Virus record (IMG/VR): IMGVR_UViG_3300048927_000817
Coordinates: 1-39,230 of that record
Strand: one strand, 5' to 3'
DNA length: 39,230 nucleotides
Source: a virus
Numbering within the stretch: position 1 is the first letter of the stretch; the number at the start of each line of letters is the position of its first letter. The position numbers and the translations under genes were made by a program. The notes beneath the pieces were generated by a model. That model saw only the letters and a program-made list of their open reading frames with translations. It did not search any database and was not told the origin of the DNA. Positions 13,518-22,181 of the stretch are shown piece after piece.

Positions 13518-15169
13518 GTGCCGAAGTGATAGTGATGACGCCGCCCGATCCCGAGCGGCTTGCCTGGTACGAAATGAACGACCTGGGCAATGCCGAGCGG
13601 TTGAAGGCGCGCAGCGGCGGCCTGCTGCTCTACGTTCGGGAGAAAGGCTGGATCGCCTACGACGGCAAACGCTGGTCGTACGACGACGGTGCCCGGCGGG
13701 CGAACCAGCTTGCGCACGACGTGGCGCGGGCGATCCGCGACGAGGTGAAGGCCTTGGGCGAACAGATCCGCGCCGGGCGCCTGCCGAAGTCCATGGTGGA
13801 GGCGATGGGTGAAGAGGCGGCGGCCGAGGCGGCTAAGGAAAAGCTGGCCTCGCTGCACAAGTGGGCGATCAAAAGCGGCAACGCCGCGCAGACCAAGGGA
13901 ATGCTGACGCAGGCGGCGGACGAAATGGCGGTGCCTGCCGACAGTTTCGACACCGATGCCTATGCGCTCAACTGCCAGAACTGCACGCTGCGCTTTCTGC
14001 GCGGGCCGGATGGCTGGCGCGTGGAAGCCCGCCCGCACGATCCTCTCGACCGGATCACCCGGCTTGCCGACATGACCTATGTGCCGGGGGAAGAGTGCCC
14101 GCGCTGGGCCGGGCGCTTCGCCATGATCCAGCCCGACGAGGACCAGCGGCGGCAGTTGCAGGTGCTGATGGGTTATTGCCTGCTCGGCCTTGTCAGCGAT
14201 CAGCAGTTCTACCTCAATCAGGGGCCAGGCGGTGATGGCAAGACCATGAGCTGGGGCACGTTCGCCAAGCTGCTCGGCGATTATCACCGCCGCGCCAAGG
14301 TGCAGACGTTCCTGGCCACGGGGCAGCGTAGCGGCGCAGACCATTCCAGCGACATTGCCCGCCTTTCCGGCGATATCCGCCTTGTGACCTGCGCCGAGCC
14401 GCCGAAGCGATCGACGTTCAACAGCAACCTGATCAAGGAGGTGACCGGCGCGGACAAGGTAACGGCCCGCGCCCTGCGCGAGGCGGAGATCGAGTTCCTG
14501 CCGCGCTGGAAGCTGGTGATGGAGTGCAACGGCCTGCCGCGCGTGGATACCGGCGACGATGGCTGGTGGCGGCGCGTGCGCATGATCCCCTGGCCGTTCC
14601 AGTTCAAAAGCCGGGGCGTTCAGACCGAGCAGCCCCACGTGCTGCAAGCAGCTCTGCTGGCGGAAGGGTCCGGCATTCTTAACTGGGCCATCATCGGCGC
14701 GCTCGAATGGCTGGAGCATGGCGGCGTTCCCGAATCGCGCACCAGTGCCCGCGCGCTGGCTGAGTATCGGAGGTCTACCGACCCTTTTGACGAGTGGTAT
14801 ATGGACTGGTGCGTCACCAACGACCGCGATGTGTCCACGCGCGCCTCGGATCTCTACGCCAGTTTCAAGGAATTCTCCGACCTTCGGGGTACCGAGAAGA
14901 TCATGTCGTCGACAAGTTTCGGTTTGAAGCTTGCGGAGAAGCAGCATGAGAAGCACAAGAGCAACGGCAACATCTTCCGATTGGGGATTCGCCTGCGCAC
15001 CGACGCTGAACGTGCCGCCATGGAGCGGACGCAGGAGGCCGAGGATCGCGCAGCGGGCATCCGTGTGGTCTCGGATGTGGCGCAGCCTTCCACGGCCAAT
15101 GACGATCGCTATGGCGCCGGTATCGGAGACGATTTCGGCAGAGGCGACGATCTGCCGGAGGGCTGGTGA
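13514..15169 (+). CDS. D5/P4-family DNA helicase (primase C-terminal type)
   Basis: A 551-residue SF3-type helicase. The D5_N domain spans about residues 20-220 (including YVREKGWIAYDGKRWSYDDG and YALNCQNCTL). Walker A is GPGGDGKT near residue 237. The Walker B-like strand is DIRLVTCAEPP, sensor 1 sits around KLVMECNGLP, and the arginine finger region is GWWRRVRMIPWPFQF. A winged-helix C-terminus (STSFGLKLAEKQHEKHKS) precedes an acidic tail. As a ring helicase it would unwind the phage origin, working with the separate primase. GTG 13514 overlaps the GapR-like stop as GTGA. The repeat cluster downstream is its likely target. Confidence 0.9.
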   Translation: MSAEVIVMTPPDPERLAWYEMNDLGNAERLKARSGGLLLYVREKGWIAYDGKRWSYDDGARRANQLAHDVARAIRDEVKALGEQIRAGRLPKSMVEAMGEEAAAEAAKEKLASLHKWAIKSGNAAQTKGMLTQAADEMAVPADSFDTDAYALNCQNCTLRFLRGPDGWRVEARPHDPLDRITRLADMTYVPGEECPRWAGRFAMIQPDEDQRRQLQVLMGYCLLGLVSDQQFYLNQGPGGDGKTMSWGTFAKLLGDYHRRAKVQTFLATGQRSGADHSSDIARLSGDIRLVTCAEPPKRSTFNSNLIKEVTGADKVTARALREAEIEFLPRWKLVMECNGLPRVDTGDDGWWRRVRMIPWPFQFKSRGVQTEQPHVLQAALLAEGSGILNWAIIGALEWLEHGGVPESRTSARALAEYRRSTDPFDEWYMDWCVTNDRDVSTRASDLYASFKEFSDLRGTEKIMSSTSFGLKLAEKQHEKHKSNGNIFRLGIRLRTDAERAAMERTQEAEDRAAGIRVVSDVAQPSTANDDRYGAGIGDDFGRGDDLPEGW

Positions 15170-15514
15170 TATGCGGTTTCCGACAGGGACCCCTTGGAGC
15201 AACTCTCCCCGAAAGGGACAGTTCGGTTCCAACATGGCGGTTTCGAAATCGGCAGCGGCGATCACGCGCCCTACATTGATCGTCTCAGGCGATCAGCGGG
15301 GAGAGGAACTGTCCCTCTGTCCCCAAACTCTCCCCGGCCTGAACATCAGGCAAACTGCGGGATAGGGACAGTTAGGGAGAGTAGGGACAGTTTTGCGGAC
15401 ATGATTGGATATATGCGTATGCGCGCCCATGTGTGCGCGGCAAGCGCATCCAACTGTCCCTGTGTCCCCAAACACTCCCTCAAGAATCAATATTCTAATC
15501 TGAGGATCAGGTTC
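15170..15514. repeat. Iteron-like repeat cluster, candidate replication origin
   Basis: A 345-bp stretch without a convincing gene. The 9-mer AACTGTCCC occurs exactly five times: plus strand at 15307-15315 and 15452-15460, minus strand at 15215-15223, 15365-15373 and 15384-15392. AACTCTCCC occurs at 15201-15209 and 15326-15334, with close variants at 15375-15383 and 15471-15479. Two 28-base direct copies (15307-15334 and 15452-15479) differ at two positions. AT-rich sequence with a small hairpin AGAAT-CAAT-ATTCT (15483-15496) follows. Repeats plus an AT-rich element beside helicase, primase and DnaA-like genes fit a phage origin; this is inference. Confidence 0.65.
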
Positions 15515-15982
15515 ATGGGTGAAGTAGTTACCTGGCAAGAAGCGGAAGACGCGATGATCGCCGCCGTCGAATATCTGGCGGCGCTGCCGGACAGAGAGCG
15601 CGGGTTCCTTGCCGCCGGATCGCGTTCAGCATGGCCGGAGATCATCCGGGAACGGCGCGAGGGTGATTACCCCGATGCGGAGGTGGCTCCCTCCCCCCAG
15701 CTCTCGCGGCGGATGATGGCCCATCTGGAGCGGATGCTGCTCACCGAGCGCGCCGCTGGCCTCGCGGTTGCCGAGGGGCACCGGGCTCTGGTGGGCCGCG
15801 TGCTGATGATGAAGCGGTTGCCCGGCCCCGATGGCTTCCGCTGGGAGAGCGTGTGGGAGCGCGAGGGCGGCAAGGCCTGCGGGGTGACCAGCGATGCGCT
15901 GCGGATGCGGTACGAGCGCGGCATCGGCAAGGTGGCGGTGCGGATGCAGGCGCTCGGCATGGGGCGCGGCGAGGCGGCCTGA
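15515..15982 (+). CDS. Phage protein, DUF6362-like, function unknown
   Basis: A 155-residue protein starting at ATG 15515, with GAGG nine bases upstream. The layout resembles DUF6362-type proteins of alphaproteobacterial phages: an N-terminal helix with AAVEYLAALPDRERGFLAAG, a W-P-E-I-I motif, a PSPQLSRRMMAHLERMLLT helix, and a C-terminal stretch (SDALRMRYERGIGKVAVRMQ) that looks like a sigma-like or DNA-binding helix. It is the last gene before the packaging genes, where late-gene activators often sit, but no function is established. The frame stays open back to 15194, across the repeat cluster; that reading has no ribosome site. Confidence 0.72.
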   Translation: MGEVVTWQEAEDAMIAAVEYLAALPDRERGFLAAGSRSAWPEIIRERREGDYPDAEVAPSPQLSRRMMAHLERMLLTERAAGLAVAEGHRALVGRVLMMKRLPGPDGFRWESVWEREGGKACGVTSDALRMRYERGIGKVAVRMQALGMGRGEAA

Positions 15983-16184
15983 GGCAAACTTAAGGATTCC
16001 CGGCGGGGCAGCGTGTCAACCCGTTCATTTGTCGCCCAGTAAAATAAAGGGTGTTCGTTCGCCCCGTGAACTCAGGTTACGACATGTCATCCTTGGAGAT
16101 CGTGTGTCCCGAGGATGACATCCTCTCCCAAACTGCGGGCGGTGGCGGCTTCGGCCTCTGCCGCCCGCTCTCGTTGGAGCTTCC
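15983..16184. other. Non-coding region with two strong inverted repeats before packaging genes
   Basis: A 202-base gap. It has a perfect 10-bp inverted repeat ATGTCATCCT (16084-16093) / AGGATGACAT (16112-16121) with an 18-base loop, then a GC-rich hairpin GCGGGCGG (16135-16142) / CCGCCCGC (16161-16168) enclosing a GGC-TTCG-GCC mini-hairpin, ending 16 bases before the HNH start. An AT-rich patch with TAAAAT (16040-16045) lies upstream, but I see no good -35 partner. Location next to HNH and terminase makes it a candidate for cos and for late-gene control; neither is shown. Confidence 0.5.
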
Positions 16185-16487
16185 ATGGGCCGCCTCAAGT
16201 CGATGCCGTCGCGCCTCGGTGCACTGCCGTCGCGTGTGGCTGCGATGCCCAAGGTGGCCGACAGCTTCTACCAGTCGCCCGAGTGGGCCGCTGCAAGGCG
16301 TGCGCAACCGAACAAGTGGTGCGCGGTCTGCGGCTCTACCAAGCGGCTGATCCTCGACCACAAGCAGGAGCGGAAGGACGGCGGTGCCGACCTCGATCCG
16401 GCGAACCTCGAATGGCTCTGCCAGCCTCACCACAACGCCAAGACGGCGCGGGAGCGGGCGCGGCGGGCGCGCGGCGGTCGCGGGTAG
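16185..16487 (+). CDS. HNH endonuclease
   Basis: A 100-residue HNH nuclease. A zinc knuckle is visible (CAVCGSTKRLILDHKQE gives CxxC and the first catalytic His after L-I-L-D), followed by LDPANLEWLCQPHHNAKTAR with the Asn, the second Cys pair residue and the His-His. In HK97-like phages an HNH protein encoded next to the terminase is needed for cos cleavage, so this one probably works with the terminase. A basic tail (RERARRARGGRG) follows. GGAG lies seven bases before ATG 16185. Confidence 0.9.
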   Translation: MGRLKSMPSRLGALPSRVAAMPKVADSFYQSPEWAAARRAQPNKWCAVCGSTKRLILDHKQERKDGGADLDPANLEWLCQPHHNAKTARERARRARGGRG

Positions 16488-16530
16488 GGGGGTGGTCCAA
16501 AGTTCGGGGGCCTCGGCCCCTCTGGACCGC

Positions 16531-16558
16531 ATCTCGTCCCATTCGGAGATTTTTTTTT
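16531..16558 (+). terminator. Possible intrinsic terminator between HNH and terminase
   Basis: ATCTC (16531-16535) pairs with GAGAT (16546-16550), and the last T begins a run of nine T (16550-16558). A second, GC-rich hairpin built on GGTCC/GGACC with GGGG-CCTC-GGCCCC inside lies just before it. The stem is only five pairs, so strength is uncertain. Either HNH is expressed separately from the terminase or this is a partial attenuator. Confidence 0.5.
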
Positions 16559-16592
16559 GTCGCACGATGGAATTTCGGAGGGTCAGACCGAC

Positions 16593-17045
16593 ATGTTCGG
16601 CCTGCCGTTGCTGCCTGAAAAGGGGCGCGGTCGGCCTGCACATGTCTGGACTGCCGAAAATTCCAACAAAGTCAGTCTCTTATTTGCTTGCGGGCACAAA
16701 TCTGCCGATATCGCCAGGGTGCTCGGCATCACTAAGCCCACGTTTTACAAGCATTATTTTAACGAGATCGCCCGCGCCGGGCATGCGCCCTTGATGATGA
16801 AGGCGCGGCAGCTCGAACGGCTTAACCAAGCGGCCGAGGGCGGCAACGTTGCGGCAGAGAAAGCGCTGGCTGGCATGATCCAGGCCGAACAGGTCCGGAC
16901 GCTGGGCGAAAAGATCAAGGATCGAGGCCGGTCCGAGGGGGCGCCATCGCCCCGTCTGGGGAAGAAGGAAGCCGCGAAGGAAGCGGCTGCAAACGCCAGT
17001 GGCAAATTCGCCGCCCGCACACCGCCGCCGCTTCTGCTGAACTGA
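16593..17045 (+). CDS. terS: Terminase small subunit
   Basis: A 150-residue protein. It has an N-terminal helix-turn-helix (FACGHKSADIARVLGITKPT, then FYKHYFNEIA), a helical middle (LERLNQAAEGGNVAAEKALA) for oligomerisation, and a basic Ala-rich tail. This is the usual layout of small terminases that recognise the packaging site and recruit the large subunit. GGAGGG lies ten bases before ATG 16593; the frame also opens at TTG 16557 but lacks a ribosome site there. The large subunit follows after four bases. Confidence 0.8.
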   Translation: MFGLPLLPEKGRGRPAHVWTAENSNKVSLLFACGHKSADIARVLGITKPTFYKHYFNEIARAGHAPLMMKARQLERLNQAAEGGNVAAEKALAGMIQAEQVRTLGEKIKDRGRSEGAPSPRLGKKEAAKEAAANASGKFAARTPPPLLLN

Positions 17046-17049
17046 GGCC

Positions 17050-18819
17050 ATGACTGCGCCGAAGTGGTCCACCGCCTGCCTCGACTGGCAGGAACGGATC
17101 GTTGCGCGCAAAAGCCTGGTGCCGTGTCCGCCCCTTTTTCCCGGCAAGGCTGAGGATGCGCTTGGCGTCTTCAAGTCCTTGCAGGTCGTCGATCTGCCCA
17201 AGGTGGTGGTCGGCGGAGAAGAACGGCACCCGACGCTGGGCGAGGTCTGCGACGAATTCGTATTCGACCTGGTTGCCGCGATCTTCGGCGCCGAAGATCC
17301 GGAGACTGGGAATCGCCTGATCAAGGAGTTCATGCTCCTGATCAGCAAGAAGAACGGCAAGTCCATGATCGCCGCGGGCATCATGGTGACGGCATTGATC
17401 GTCAACTGGCGGCCGAACGCGATTTTGCAGATCCTCGCGCCAACACTGGAGGTCGCGAACAACAGCTTCGACCCTGCCATGGGCATGGTCCGGGCCGACC
17501 CTGAATTGTCGGTGGTCCTGAAGGTCATCGAACACCAGCGCCAGATCAAGCATCTGGACACCGGCGCGGTGCTGAAAGTGATTGCGGCGGACAGCGATAC
17601 GGTCGCAGGCGGTAAAGCATCGATCACGCTGATCGAGGAGCTGTGGCTGTTCGGCAAGAAGCCGAAGTCGGCGGCGATGCTCCGCGAGGCTCTTGGCGGC
17701 GGTTCGGCCCGGCGAGAGGCGTTCACGCTCTACATTACGACCCATTCGGACGAGCCGCCGAGCGGGGTCTATAAGTCAAAACTCGCCTATTTCCGAGATG
17801 TCCGTGACGGGGTGATCGACGATCCAGCGACGATGGCCATGCTCTACGAGTGGCCTGAGGAAATGCTGGATGCGGAGACCTACCTCGATCCGGCGTTTTT
17901 CTACGTCACGAATCCGCACATTGGCAGGTCGGTTACGGTCGAATGGCTCCGAGCCGAGTTGGCAAAGGAACAGATCGGCGAGGGCGAAGGCCTGCAAGTC
18001 TTCCTCGCCAAGCACTTGAACGTGGAAATCGGCCTGCGCCTTCGGCGCGATCGCTGGCGCGGGGCCGATTACTGGGAAGTTTGCGCCGACACCACACTCA
18101 CCCTGGCGAGCCTTTTGGCTCGCTGCGAAGTTGTGGTGGTCGGCGTGGACGGCGGCGGCTTGGACGACCTTTATGGGCTGTGCGTCGCGGGACGGGAACG
18201 TGGCACCGGACGCTGGCTATACTGGTTCAAGGCGTGGTGCTGGCCGGACGTGCTGACCCGCCGCAAGGAAATCGCGGCCCAGCTTCAGGACTATCAGAGC
18301 GACGGCGACCTCGTGATCTGCTCCGAGGAAGTGTCGGAGACGCTCGGCCTGGAGGAAGGCGACGCGGCTTACGAGCGCCCTCAGGACATCCGCGAAATCG
18401 TCGAGCTGATTGCAGAGGTCAAGGCAAGCGGTCTGCTTCCCGAACGCGGGGCAATCGGCCTCGATCCTCAAGGAGTGAGCGATTTGGTCGATGCGCTAGC
18501 GGAAATCGGTCTGGCCGACCCGCAGGTTGTGTCGGTCGGACAGGGTTTCCGCCTCATGTCGGCAATCGTCGGTCTAGCGCGGAAGCTGAAATTCAACGGC
18601 GCGGTCCATGACGGCTCGCGCATGATGTCCTGGTGCGTGAGCAACGCCAAGGAAGAACTCGGACGGCAAACGGTGATGATCGTGAAGAACACCCAAGGGA
18701 CGGGCAAGATTGACCCGTTCATGGCGGGCCTGAACGCCACCAAGCTGCTGGAACTGAACCCAGTTGCCGCGAACGACAATAGCTCGGTTTACCTTGAGCG
18801 TGGACTGCTGGTGCTCTGA
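17050..18819 (+). CDS. terL: Terminase large subunit
   Basis: A 589-residue large terminase of the HK97-type (Terminase_1). The ATPase has a Walker A-like SKKNGKS at about 98-104 and a Walker B around ITLIEELWLFG. The nuclease domain begins with VVVVGVDGGGLDDLYGL, including Asp367, with further acidic residues downstream (ICSEEVSE and GLDPQGVSDLVDALAE). It cuts concatemeric DNA and pumps it into the prohead at the portal. TGAGG precedes ATG 17050. The stop overlaps the portal start by one base (TGATG). The length is normal for the family. Confidence 0.94.
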   Translation: MTAPKWSTACLDWQERIVARKSLVPCPPLFPGKAEDALGVFKSLQVVDLPKVVVGGEERHPTLGEVCDEFVFDLVAAIFGAEDPETGNRLIKEFMLLISKKNGKSMIAAGIMVTALIVNWRPNAILQILAPTLEVANNSFDPAMGMVRADPELSVVLKVIEHQRQIKHLDTGAVLKVIAADSDTVAGGKASITLIEELWLFGKKPKSAAMLREALGGGSARREAFTLYITTHSDEPPSGVYKSKLAYFRDVRDGVIDDPATMAMLYEWPEEMLDAETYLDPAFFYVTNPHIGRSVTVEWLRAELAKEQIGEGEGLQVFLAKHLNVEIGLRLRRDRWRGADYWEVCADTTLTLASLLARCEVVVVGVDGGGLDDLYGLCVAGRERGTGRWLYWFKAWCWPDVLTRRKEIAAQLQDYQSDGDLVICSEEVSETLGLEEGDAAYERPQDIREIVELIAEVKASGLLPERGAIGLDPQGVSDLVDALAEIGLADPQVVSVGQGFRLMSAIVGLARKLKFNGAVHDGSRMMSWCVSNAKEELGRQTVMIVKNTQGTGKIDPFMAGLNATKLLELNPVAANDNSSVYLERGLLVL

Positions 18820-20102
18820 TGGGATGGTTCCGTCAGATACTCGGCCTCGAGCGCGACGGGCCGGGCGGGATCGTCGGTCCTGCCCCGATGGCAATGTCAG
18901 CCGGCGCCGCGGGCTTCGTCGTCGACAACTCGGGCGATCTCGATAACGCCCTTCGGCACGGTAATGTCTCGAAAGCCGGGCAACCGGTCAACGAGCGGAC
19001 TGCCTTGAAGGTGGCGACCGTATTTGCATGCCTCCGTATCCGTACCGGTGCACTGGCAAACACGCCGCTCAGCATCAAGCGTCGGATCGACGAGCGCACC
19101 CGCGTTGACGCCATCGACAACCCGGTGTGGGCCGTGATGAACCGCCGGCCCAACGTCTGGCAGACGCCGTCCCAGTTCAAGCGGATGATGGAGGGGCACT
19201 TGCTCCTTCGCGGCAATGCCTATGCGGTGAAGGTTTACGGCGTCGGGCAGAAGCTGATCGGCCTTATTCCGCTGCATCCCGACCGGGTGGTCAAGCGGCA
19301 GCGCGACGACAACCGCCTTGAATTCGTCTGGACCCGAAAGGACGGCGGACAGGTCCTGATCAAACAGGAAGACATGTTCCACCTGGTCGGTCTGACGCTG
19401 GACGGCGTGAACGGCTTGTCGGTGCTGAGCTATGCCCGCGAGGCGATCGGCCTGTCGCTGGCGCAGGAAGCCCACGGGGCCACCACGTTCCGTAACGGCG
19501 CCAACGTGAGCGGCGCGCTCAAGATGCCGGAGGGCCAGTACCTGCCGCCCGACAAGATCGAGCTGCTGCGCGGCCAGATGGACGAGTACCGATCTGGCGG
19601 CGCGAAGGAAGGCAAGGTAATCGTCCTCGAAGGCGGCCTTGAATTCCAGCAGATGGCCTTGTCGGCCGAGGACGCCCAATGGCTGGAAAGCCGAGAGTAC
19701 TCACGAACCGACGTGTGCATGTTCTTCGGCGTGCAGCCGCACTTAGTCGGCATCACCGCAGGCACGACGCAGTTGGGCAGCAGCATCGAGGCGATGGGTC
19801 AGGGTTTCCAGACCTACACCCTCGAAGACAGTTACGTGACCTGGGAAGAAGCGATCGGGCTTCAGTGTCTCGACTGGGACCGCAACCCGGATCTCTACGC
19901 CCGCTTCAATCGCAACGCGCTGGTGCGCGCGGACTTCAAGACCCGCTGGGAAGGCTACGTGAAGGGCCTGCAGTGGGGCGTGTGGAGCCCGAACGACGTG
20001 CGCGCCCTCGAAGACGAAAACCCGCGTGAAGGCGGGGACATCTATTACCCGCCGCCGAACATGACGGCGACGAAAACCGGAGACAGCAATGTCGATTCGT
20101 GA
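18819..20102 (+). CDS. Portal protein, HK97 family
   Basis: A 427-residue portal protein, the dodecameric DNA gate at the head vertex. Family features include the N-terminal AALKVATVFACLRIR-like segment (here ERTALKVATVFACLRIRTGA), NRRPNVWQTPSQFKRMMEGH, GNAYAVKVYG, LIPLHPDRVV, the stem/wing helices (EQEAHGATTFRNGA-like region), and the C-terminal SREYSRTDVCMFFGVQPHLVG segment. It is placed between the terminase and the protease, the standard HK97 order. Its last 14 bases overlap the protease gene. Confidence 0.94.
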   Translation: MGWFRQILGLERDGPGGIVGPAPMAMSAGAAGFVVDNSGDLDNALRHGNVSKAGQPVNERTALKVATVFACLRIRTGALANTPLSIKRRIDERTRVDAIDNPVWAVMNRRPNVWQTPSQFKRMMEGHLLLRGNAYAVKVYGVGQKLIGLIPLHPDRVVKRQRDDNRLEFVWTRKDGGQVLIKQEDMFHLVGLTLDGVNGLSVLSYAREAIGLSLAQEAHGATTFRNGANVSGALKMPEGQYLPPDKIELLRGQMDEYRSGGAKEGKVIVLEGGLEFQQMALSAEDAQWLESREYSRTDVCMFFGVQPHLVGITAGTTQLGSSIEAMGQGFQTYTLEDSYVTWEEAIGLQCLDWDRNPDLYARFNRNALVRADFKTRWEGYVKGLQWGVWSPNDVRALEDENPREGGDIYYPPPNMTATKTGDSNVDS

Positions 20103-20931
20103 TCTGCCGCAGGCCCGGCTCCCGCAGCGTCCGCAGAATTTCCAATGGGACGCGCCATCCGATGCCCTCGCGCGTTGGGCGGAGGGGCCGCGCGCTGCCG
20201 CCAGTGACGACGCCAACACCATCACGATCTATGACGTGATCGGGCAGGACTGGTGGACCGGCGAAGGAGTGACTTCGAAACGCATCGCATCCGCCCTGCG
20301 CTCGATCGGCGACAATGATGTGGTCGTGAACGTGAATTCACCGGGCGGCGACATGTTCGAGGGCATCGCGATCTACAATCTGCTCGCGGCCCACAAAGGC
20401 CGCGTGACCGTGAACGTGATCAGCCTTGCGGCCAGTGCTGCCTCCATCATTGCGATGGCCGGGGACACGATCAACATGGGCATCGGCTCCTTCATCATGG
20501 TCCACAATGCCTGGGGCGTCGTGGTCGGCAACCAGAACGATTTCCGGGACGCTGCCGATATGTTCGCCGGCTTCGACAGCGCGCTTGCCGATATCTACGA
20601 GGCCCGCACCGGTCTCGCCCGTGCCGATATCGTCGCTCTCATGGACGGCGAGACCTTCATGGGGCCGACCGATGCTATCGCCTGCGGCTTCGCCGATGCC
20701 ACAATGAGCGAACTGCCGGACACTGCTCCGTCCAACTCGATGGACCGAGGCCTTATGGCTCGGCGTACCACTGAAGCGGCTCTTGCTCGGGCCGGATTTT
20801 CCCGCGGCGATCGTCAGCAGATGATCTCCGCCCTTGGAGGTGCCCAGCGCGATGCAAGCCCTCCCGCCGCGCGAGATGCAGGCGACGCCATCGAGGGCCT
20901 CGACGCCCTCATCGCTGCAATGAAACCCTGA
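20089..20931 (+). CDS. ClpP-like prohead protease
   Basis: A 280-residue serine protease of the ClpP/SppA-like phage maturation type. NSPGGDMFEGIAIYNLL is the oxyanion-hole segment; the nucleophile is Ser116 in SLAASAASIIAMAG and the catalytic His is His139 in FIMVHNAWG. It would remove scaffold sequence from the capsid precursor during head maturation. Residues after about 215 form a linker and helix (including ARRTTEAALARAGFSRGDRQ) that may be an extra scaffold-like tail. CGGAGA precedes ATG 20089, and the capsid gene follows 11 bases after the stop. Confidence 0.92.
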   Translation: MSIRDLPQARLPQRPQNFQWDAPSDALARWAEGPRAAASDDANTITIYDVIGQDWWTGEGVTSKRIASALRSIGDNDVVVNVNSPGGDMFEGIAIYNLLAAHKGRVTVNVISLAASAASIIAMAGDTINMGIGSFIMVHNAWGVVVGNQNDFRDAADMFAGFDSALADIYEARTGLARADIVALMDGETFMGPTDAIACGFADATMSELPDTAPSNSMDRGLMARRTTEAALARAGFSRGDRQQMISALGGAQRDASPPAARDAGDAIEGLDALIAAMKP

Positions 20932-20942
20932 AAGGGCCTATC

Positions 20943-22175
20943 ATGAACAAGAGTGCCTACCCCCGCGTTCGCGGGATCGTCGCCGCGCGCGCCGAAACCC
21001 GAGACGTCAATGCCACGCTCGCCGAGCTGAACCGCACCTTTGCGGCTTTCCGTGAGCAGAACGACCGCCGCCTCTCCGAACTCGAAAGTGGTCGCGAAGA
21101 CGTGGTCACCAACGAACACGTCGATCGCATCAACGCCTCGCTCGGTGACCTGACGACGCTGGTCAACGAACAGCAGCAGACCATTGCCGCGCTGCGTCTC
21201 GGCCCCAACGGCAACGAACCAGCCAGCGACCCCGAGTATCGCAATGCCTTCAACTCCCACTTCCGCCGAGGCGACGTCAACAATGCGCTGCAGGTTGGTG
21301 TCGATGCCGAGGGCGGCTATCTGGCACCGGTCGAATGGGATCGAACGATCACAGGGGCGCTCCGCGAAATTTCGCCCATCCGCCAGTACGCACAGGTCAT
21401 CCAGACGGGCAACGCTGGCTTCCGCCGGCTTTACAGTGACCGAAACGTGGGATCGGGTTGGGTCGGCGAAGTCGCAGCGCGACCGGAAACAGTCACGCCG
21501 GGTATCTCGGAACTGGCATTCGGTCATGGTGAAATCTATGCCAACCCGGCCGCAACACAGCAGTTCCTCGATGACGCGCTGGTGAATGTCGAACAGTGGT
21601 TGGCGGACGAGGTCAACACCGAGTTTGCCTATCAGGAAGGCGTCGCTTTCCTGTCCGGCAATGGCGTCAACAAGCCGTTCGGCATCCTGACCTATGTCAC
21701 CGGCGCCGCGAACGCTGCCAAGCATCCTTTCGGTGCAATCAAGGCAGGCACCACGGCCGCAACAGCCGAGATCGATCCCGACGAGCTGGTCGACATCATC
21801 TACGATCTGCCTTCGGCACGTCGAGCTGGTGCGCGGTTCTTCATGAATAACGGCACGATGGCGGCTGTGCGCAAGCTAAAGGATGGCGATGGCACGTATC
21901 TCTGGCAGCCGGGCTTCCAAGACGGCGAGCCGGGCCGCATTCTTGGCTACCCCACCACCGAAATCGAGGGCATGCCCGATGTCGCGCCTGGCGCCATCCC
22001 GCTGCTGTTCGGCGACATGCGTCAGACCTACCTGATTCTCGATCGCATGGGCATCCGCATCCTGCGCGATCCGTACACCAACAAGCCGTTCGTGAACTTC
22101 TACACGACCAAGCGCGTCGGTGGCGGTGTGCAGAACCCCGAATTCATGCGCGCGCTCAAGATGAAGGCCGCCTGA
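20943..22175 (+). CDS. Major capsid protein, HK97 fold
   Basis: A 410-residue capsid precursor. Residues 15-85 are a charged coiled-coil delta domain acting as built-in scaffold. The HK97 fold follows after about residue 105 (VGVDAEGGYLAPVEWDRTIT, SPIRQYAQVIQTGNAG, NTEFAYQEGVAFLSGNG, ARFFMNNGTMAAVRKLKDGD, GYPTTEIEGMPDVA, and the end segment VGGGVQNPEFMRALKMKAA). The upstream protease probably cuts between the delta domain and the fold. AAAGGG precedes ATG 20943. It is expected to be among the most abundant phage proteins. Confidence 0.95.
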   Translation: MNKSAYPRVRGIVAARAETRDVNATLAELNRTFAAFREQNDRRLSELESGREDVVTNEHVDRINASLGDLTTLVNEQQQTIAALRLGPNGNEPASDPEYRNAFNSHFRRGDVNNALQVGVDAEGGYLAPVEWDRTITGALREISPIRQYAQVIQTGNAGFRRLYSDRNVGSGWVGEVAARPETVTPGISELAFGHGEIYANPAATQQFLDDALVNVEQWLADEVNTEFAYQEGVAFLSGNGVNKPFGILTYVTGAANAAKHPFGAIKAGTTAATAEIDPDELVDIIYDLPSARRAGARFFMNNGTMAAVRKLKDGDGTYLWQPGFQDGEPGRILGYPTTEIEGMPDVAPGAIPLLFGDMRQTYLILDRMGIRILRDPYTNKPFVNFYTTKRVGGGVQNPEFMRALKMKAA

Positions 22176-22181
22176 TTAACC

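Noticed and set aside
13343-15265. A 640-codon minus-strand frame over the D5 helicase.
   Set aside because: The plus strand has Walker motifs and correct overlaps with its neighbours; the antisense protein has no recognisable domain.
15171-15365. A 64-codon plus-strand frame starting just after the helicase stop.
   Set aside because: It runs through the AACTGTCCC repeats, has no ribosome site and reads as low-quality protein. The repeats explain the sequence better.
15200-15480. Repeats considered as a CRISPR array.
   Set aside because: Units are short, lie in both orientations and have irregular spacing; no cas genes are near.
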